A stretch of DNA of 64,000 bases from Mytilisepta virgata. Its lineage: Eukaryota > Mollusca > Bivalvia > Mytilida > Mytilidae. Location: assembly GCA_028015205.1 (NCBI GenBank), contig CM051514.1:27358150-27422149 (forward strand). The letters are read 5' to 3'. Each line of letters begins with the position of its first letter. Position 1 is the first letter of the stretch. The position numbers and the translations under genes are program-made. Shown piece after piece: positions 60,431 through 64,000 of the stretch. The notes beneath the pieces were generated by a model, which saw only the letters and a list, made by a program, of their open reading frames with translations, searched no databases and was not told the DNA's origin.

Positions 60431-61443
60431 ATTCGTTGTTTCTTAATTTAAAAAAAAATCATGAAAAAAATGACATACGTTATTCGGTGTTTTAAATCGA
60501 TATAAATTGATTATATTATTCAGCAGATGTACTATGAAGTTTAATAAACGATATGATAACCAATGACCATGAGGGGCTTGATGAAAACATACTAATGTTA
60601 CAGTTAGATGATTTTTTGCTGCCCAAGTTAGAAACAGAACCAAAGAAATCATTCAATAACTAAATTAATTAATAAATTAAAGACTGATAAAAATTGTGGG
60701 AAATCTTACCTAAACTGAACACTTTACTACGAAATCGTTTTACTTCCTGACCGGAAGTGAAGAATTGTTACACAAAATAAACACAATGCGTATAATTTTT
60801 CGCGTATTTTTTTTTATTTTCAATATCTAGAAATTGGTTACCACGCATAATAAGTGTTTCACAGTATGTACCTAACCAAGACATGTCATTGGAGTCAATA
60901 ATCCATCTTTCATATGTCATTCCAGTCTTGCCGAGAGTTAATAAGTAGATTTACACTGCATATCAAAACATATCCTTACATGGTTACCTAAAAATCTGAA
61001 TCCAACATTCTTTAATATTTATAACTTGATTAATTGTACGAATGAGTGCTAGATGTTTTGCCTCCTGATCTTTCTTAATGCAACTTTCGATTGTCTTCTC
61101 TTACGTCAATTTAACCATGTTTAAATCAAATGTACCTTCAGCTTGAAAATGGATTCAAATTAGTCCAATAAAAATGATCTACATTTGCTAACTTATTAGC
61201 TATTATAAAATAATTCCGACTATCAATAGATGGAGCTGGTAGTATATTCTTAAAAAGTAAAATGAAAACTGTGTGTATGAACATCAGAAAAACAAACATC
61301 ATTTTATATAACAAAAAACAAGCTACAAAAAAATCAGCTTAATAATTAATTATAATATATGTTATTAGAATTAAAAGAAAATAAAGCAGGTAGAGAAAAA
61401 ATATAAGTTTATCATGCAACGAAAAGGTGATTCTTCAGTCTTC
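60431..61443. other. 3' flank of the paralogue
   Basis: Expected to hold the - strand gene's 3' UTR; a tttatt (AATAAA on the - strand) lies near 60816. No other feature. Confidence 0.35.
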
Positions 61444-61582
61444 TTATATGTCATTTGACTTGTAGTAATATTCCTCGCCAGGCCCTTCTTGGAACAATGA
61501 CGACAACTGATTCTTCAATTCTGAAAAGCCGGCTCTCTTCTTCGGATCGTAGTGCCAACACTTCAACATCACCTTGTAGAAC
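61444..61582 (-). CDS. Paralogue last exon with stop
   Basis: Acceptor ttataag, ending at TAA (61444-61446). It encodes [17 protein letters not shown] and the tail [12 protein letters not shown]. The stretch coding for [11 protein letters not shown] is almost unchanged at the DNA level from the + strand gene, which suggests recent duplication, conversion or strong constraint. Confidence 0.94.
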
Positions 61583-63803
61583 CTTATAAAATAAAACATG
61601 TATTTGTCAATGCCTGTAACATTCCTTTTAAGTCTTACGTACTACATGTGGTCTTTGTAATCATGAAGTGCATGTACATTTCATCTTTCTGCATTGTTTG
61701 TATATTTATAAAAAAAAACAATATCTATCTATTACTGAGGTGCTCTTGTACTTTTCCAATAAGTGAACATTCAATACCAATCACACAATATTTGTAAAAG
61801 TCAAAATTGTCTTACAGGCAAGCAAAAATATATTGCCTATCTACGTTGAAACAGTATTCATCTGTGCCCGTGCAAAATTTCTTTTCAAAAGATCGCCAAC
61901 TAGAGTGTCAAACTAATAAGAAGTGAACAGCTTTCAGAATTTTGCATTTTTACCCACAATAATCACAAATAAAGCGAATGTAAATTCTTTTTGTATTATT
62001 TCAGGATGATGAGGACAAGTGCTCAGTGGATAAAACAATAAATTCGGTAATGAATGTGTTTTATTCGGTTTAAACAATATTAATTGTTATTACAAAACTA
62101 TAAAAGAAAATGCTAATAGGATTCAGAAACAAGCAACACTGCCTTTTTAAATCCGTCTTCTAATCGTTTAAAAAAACACCAATGAAAACATATAACACGC
62201 GCGATAGCAATTTTGAACGGAGAGGACAAAGATTATTTACAATGGAGAAGAACACAGAAAACTAACACGTAAATAAGTAAACAAAGTAGAATGCTGCAAA
62301 GAGTAGTATCTATTCCTTTATTTTTTCGGGATGAAATTATTACTATTATGGAGTAAATAGTTAGATTTTAATGATATATTTTTCTAATGAATTAAACATA
62401 ATGGAGTAGCTTACATTACTGCGAGAAATGCGAGAAGATTAAAATTGAACTTTTGTGAATTTTTCATTTTAGTTTCGGCTTGTAAATTACTATGGTAACG
62501 AGAAGAACAACCGGAACATAAAAGATCGAGGCCGTATCTTATTTCTTTGTAACCAAATATAACTCTAACATATTGTCTAAAGCAGGAATTCAGTAGATAC
62601 ATCGTTAAACGTTTGAAACACATTTAGTAGTTGGTATACGACATCCATAAATATAGCTGGGTATATTCCTGTGTTTGTCGATAAACACCAAATATTACCC
62701 TGTATGGAACATTCAAGGAATTGGAAGAATAAAGTGGTCATTTATTGTCCGGATATCTTAAAATAATCTTGTAATATTGACTACCTTTGGATTTCCAATA
62801 ATAAATACACGATGAAACTCAGAAATTACGGTATCAATATTCCCGTCTTTGTATAACAGATTGTTCTAATTTGTGAGACGTTTAACAGAACTTACTCATC
62901 ATCAGAACACTCGGGTTTTTTCATCTTATAGCCCTGCTTCTGCTTTGATAAAACATCTCTGCTTTTTATGTCAGGGTAAGGTGTTTCACCTGCAATATAG
63001 AATAACAACATTTATATATAGATTCTCCTTCAGGCAAGAGTTAGTTTTGGAATTTCTCGAATGGAGATAGTTAAATTTTCAACATTCAACATGCGAGCCT
63101 TACGCGAGCGTGTTAAAATCTAAAATTTAACTATTGAGGGTGGATAAATTTTCATAACTCTTGAGTTAGTTGAAGGAGAATCTGTTTCTCCTATGATTTT
63201 CGACAAAAACCTCAAGAAATTGTCGTTGCAATGACGTTTGTTTACATGGACGTCATTTCGGGACTTCTCTAGTATATCGTTCCAATAACTGTAGAAAAAA
63301 CTGCAGGAATTCCCATGCATAAATTTAATCACCGGGAAATTGTTAAAAACATTTTTATTTTTATCCCACCGATTAAACACGTCAAGAAATGTATACAAGT
63401 TTAAATTGATCCATACCTATAGTACAACGGATAATCTTTTGATGTTTATTGTCTGAACTTGGCATCCGTTATACACTTATGTAGTTACGTTTTTAACGAA
63501 AACATATTATATAAAATTATATAAATATTAATTACAAAAAGTAGATCTCCTTGTGTTTTTTGACAGGTTTCATATATTTTTAGTTGGAGTTATCTACGAT
63601 AAGTCTTTACGGCAGTTCATTGACATTTTGCCAACTGCTTTTCCTAATTAGCAGTGCCAGCAGTCAATCTTTACGAACAACAACTCACCTAAGCTGAATA
63701 CTTCCCACATAACAACTCCGAACGAGAACACATCGCTTAGTTCATTTGCATTGCGGGTAGACTTCATGCATTCTGGTGCAGACCATTTCAAGGGGATGCG
63801 TTC
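61444..63803 (-). CDS. Receptor tyrosine kinase-like paralogue, last three exons (5' part outside window)
   Basis: Three - strand exons (63689-63803, 62896-62989, 61444-61582) have the same lengths (115, 94, 139 nt), phases and order as exons 20-22 of the + strand receptor. Protein identity is about 35/38 in the first and 37/45 over most of the last. The segment covers the P+1/APE region to the stop codon. The exon carrying the HRD and DFG positions lies beyond the right edge, so catalytic competence cannot be judged here. The gene converges on the + strand receptor, with 14.3 kb between the stop codons. It is probably a full gene continuing to the right; no lesion is seen in these exons. Confidence 0.9.
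61583..62895 (-). other. Paralogue intron before the last exon
   Basis: AT-rich. Contains a + strand exon-like segment 62005-62046 with ag and gt borders, considered chance. Confidence 0.4.
62896..62989 (-). CDS. Paralogue exon: C-lobe segment
   Basis: Acceptor tattgcag, donor gtaagt on the - strand. It encodes [17 protein letters not shown] and [12 protein letters not shown]. Phase 1 in and 2 out, as in the + strand gene. Confidence 0.93.
63021..63400 (-). repeat. Foldback repeat in the paralogue's intron, partner of 8380-8775
   Basis: Arms gattctccttcaggcaagag and ttgaaggagaatc flank a 162-bp core (63021-63182), followed by the reverse complement of about 8400-8610. It lies just upstream of the penultimate exon on the - strand. 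Confidence 0.75.
63689..63803 (-). CDS. Paralogue exon: P+1 loop, APE motif, alpha-F
   Basis: Flanked on the - strand by an ag acceptor after a TA-rich run and by a gtgag donor. It encodes [12 protein letters not shown] and [16 protein letters not shown]. It differs from the + strand gene at three residues. Confidence 0.93.
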
Positions 63804-64000
63804 CTATATATATATTACAGAATAAATAATTGATATTTTACATAATGGACAATTTCAAATTATGTTTTCCAATTTTTTTACACACAATTATCTATTAGTA
63901 ATTACAAAATGAATATTTATATACAAAGCTAATACCAATTTTACAATATTTTCGAATTTTGGATAATATTGTCCTAAATTTAAAACATATCATTTTTATT
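63804..64000 (-). other. Start of a paralogue intron at the window edge
   Basis: AT-rich sequence upstream of the P+1/APE exon; it would correspond to intron 19 of the + strand gene. The catalytic-loop exon is expected further right. Confidence 0.5.

Noticed and set aside
62005..62046. Exon-like segment on the + strand (DDEDKCSVDKTINS) with ag and gt borders
   Set aside because: It lies in an intron of the - strand gene, is only 42 nt, and matches nothing in the receptor; chance borders are common in AT-rich DNA.

Overview
The window is AT-rich, intron-rich metazoan DNA. Short phase-consistent exons sit in kilobase introns packed with dispersed repeats, and many tandem repeats have units of about 150-170 bp. 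The repeat style (tandem units ending in hairpins such as agctcacttgaccc...gggtcaggtgagct, and segments containing cttccggagcacctgag) and the molluscan-type Cys-rich/EGF module suggest a bivalve mollusc, possibly a mussel. The species assignment is inference.

One nearly complete gene can be rebuilt on the + strand. Twenty-two exons from 6157 to 47166 join with consistent phase at every junction into a 3714-nt reading frame (1237 residues plus stop). It encodes a type I receptor with, in order: signal peptide, an EMI-like Cys-rich segment, two EGF-like modules, a long ectodomain I do not recognise, one fibronectin type III domain, a transmembrane helix (about 875-892), and a tyrosine-kinase-like domain with a short tail. 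The kinase domain looks catalytically dead. The catalytic-loop HRD reads HRR, the metal-binding DFG reads GFG, the glycine loop keeps one of three glycines, and the activation segment is short with no tyrosine. The beta3 lysine, the APE motif and the overall fold elements remain. I read it as a receptor pseudokinase with a Tie-like layout. One intron must use a GC donor, and retaining that intron would end the protein just before the membrane helix.

At the right edge, on the - strand, lie the last three exons (61444-63803) of a close paralogue with identical exon lengths and phases, so the two genes converge. Between them are two decayed copies of the receptor's first exon and its flanks (about 48.2 kb and 51.9 kb, + strand). 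The locus therefore looks like a receptor cluster with births and deaths.

Layout: 1-1207 is a 166-bp satellite array ending in a hairpin. 1208-6156 is upstream sequence with a foldback element and dispersed repeats. 6157-47166 is the receptor gene; intron 3 (9076-20179) holds a large transposon nest, including a TA-flanked 1.9-kb inverted-repeat element, and intron 8 is 5.8 kb. 47167-61443 is the intergenic region with receptor remnants, reverse transcriptase element remnants and a TTAA-flanked 711-bp element. 61444-64000 is the 3' end of the paralogue. No rRNA gene, CRISPR array or convincing functional tRNA gene was seen.
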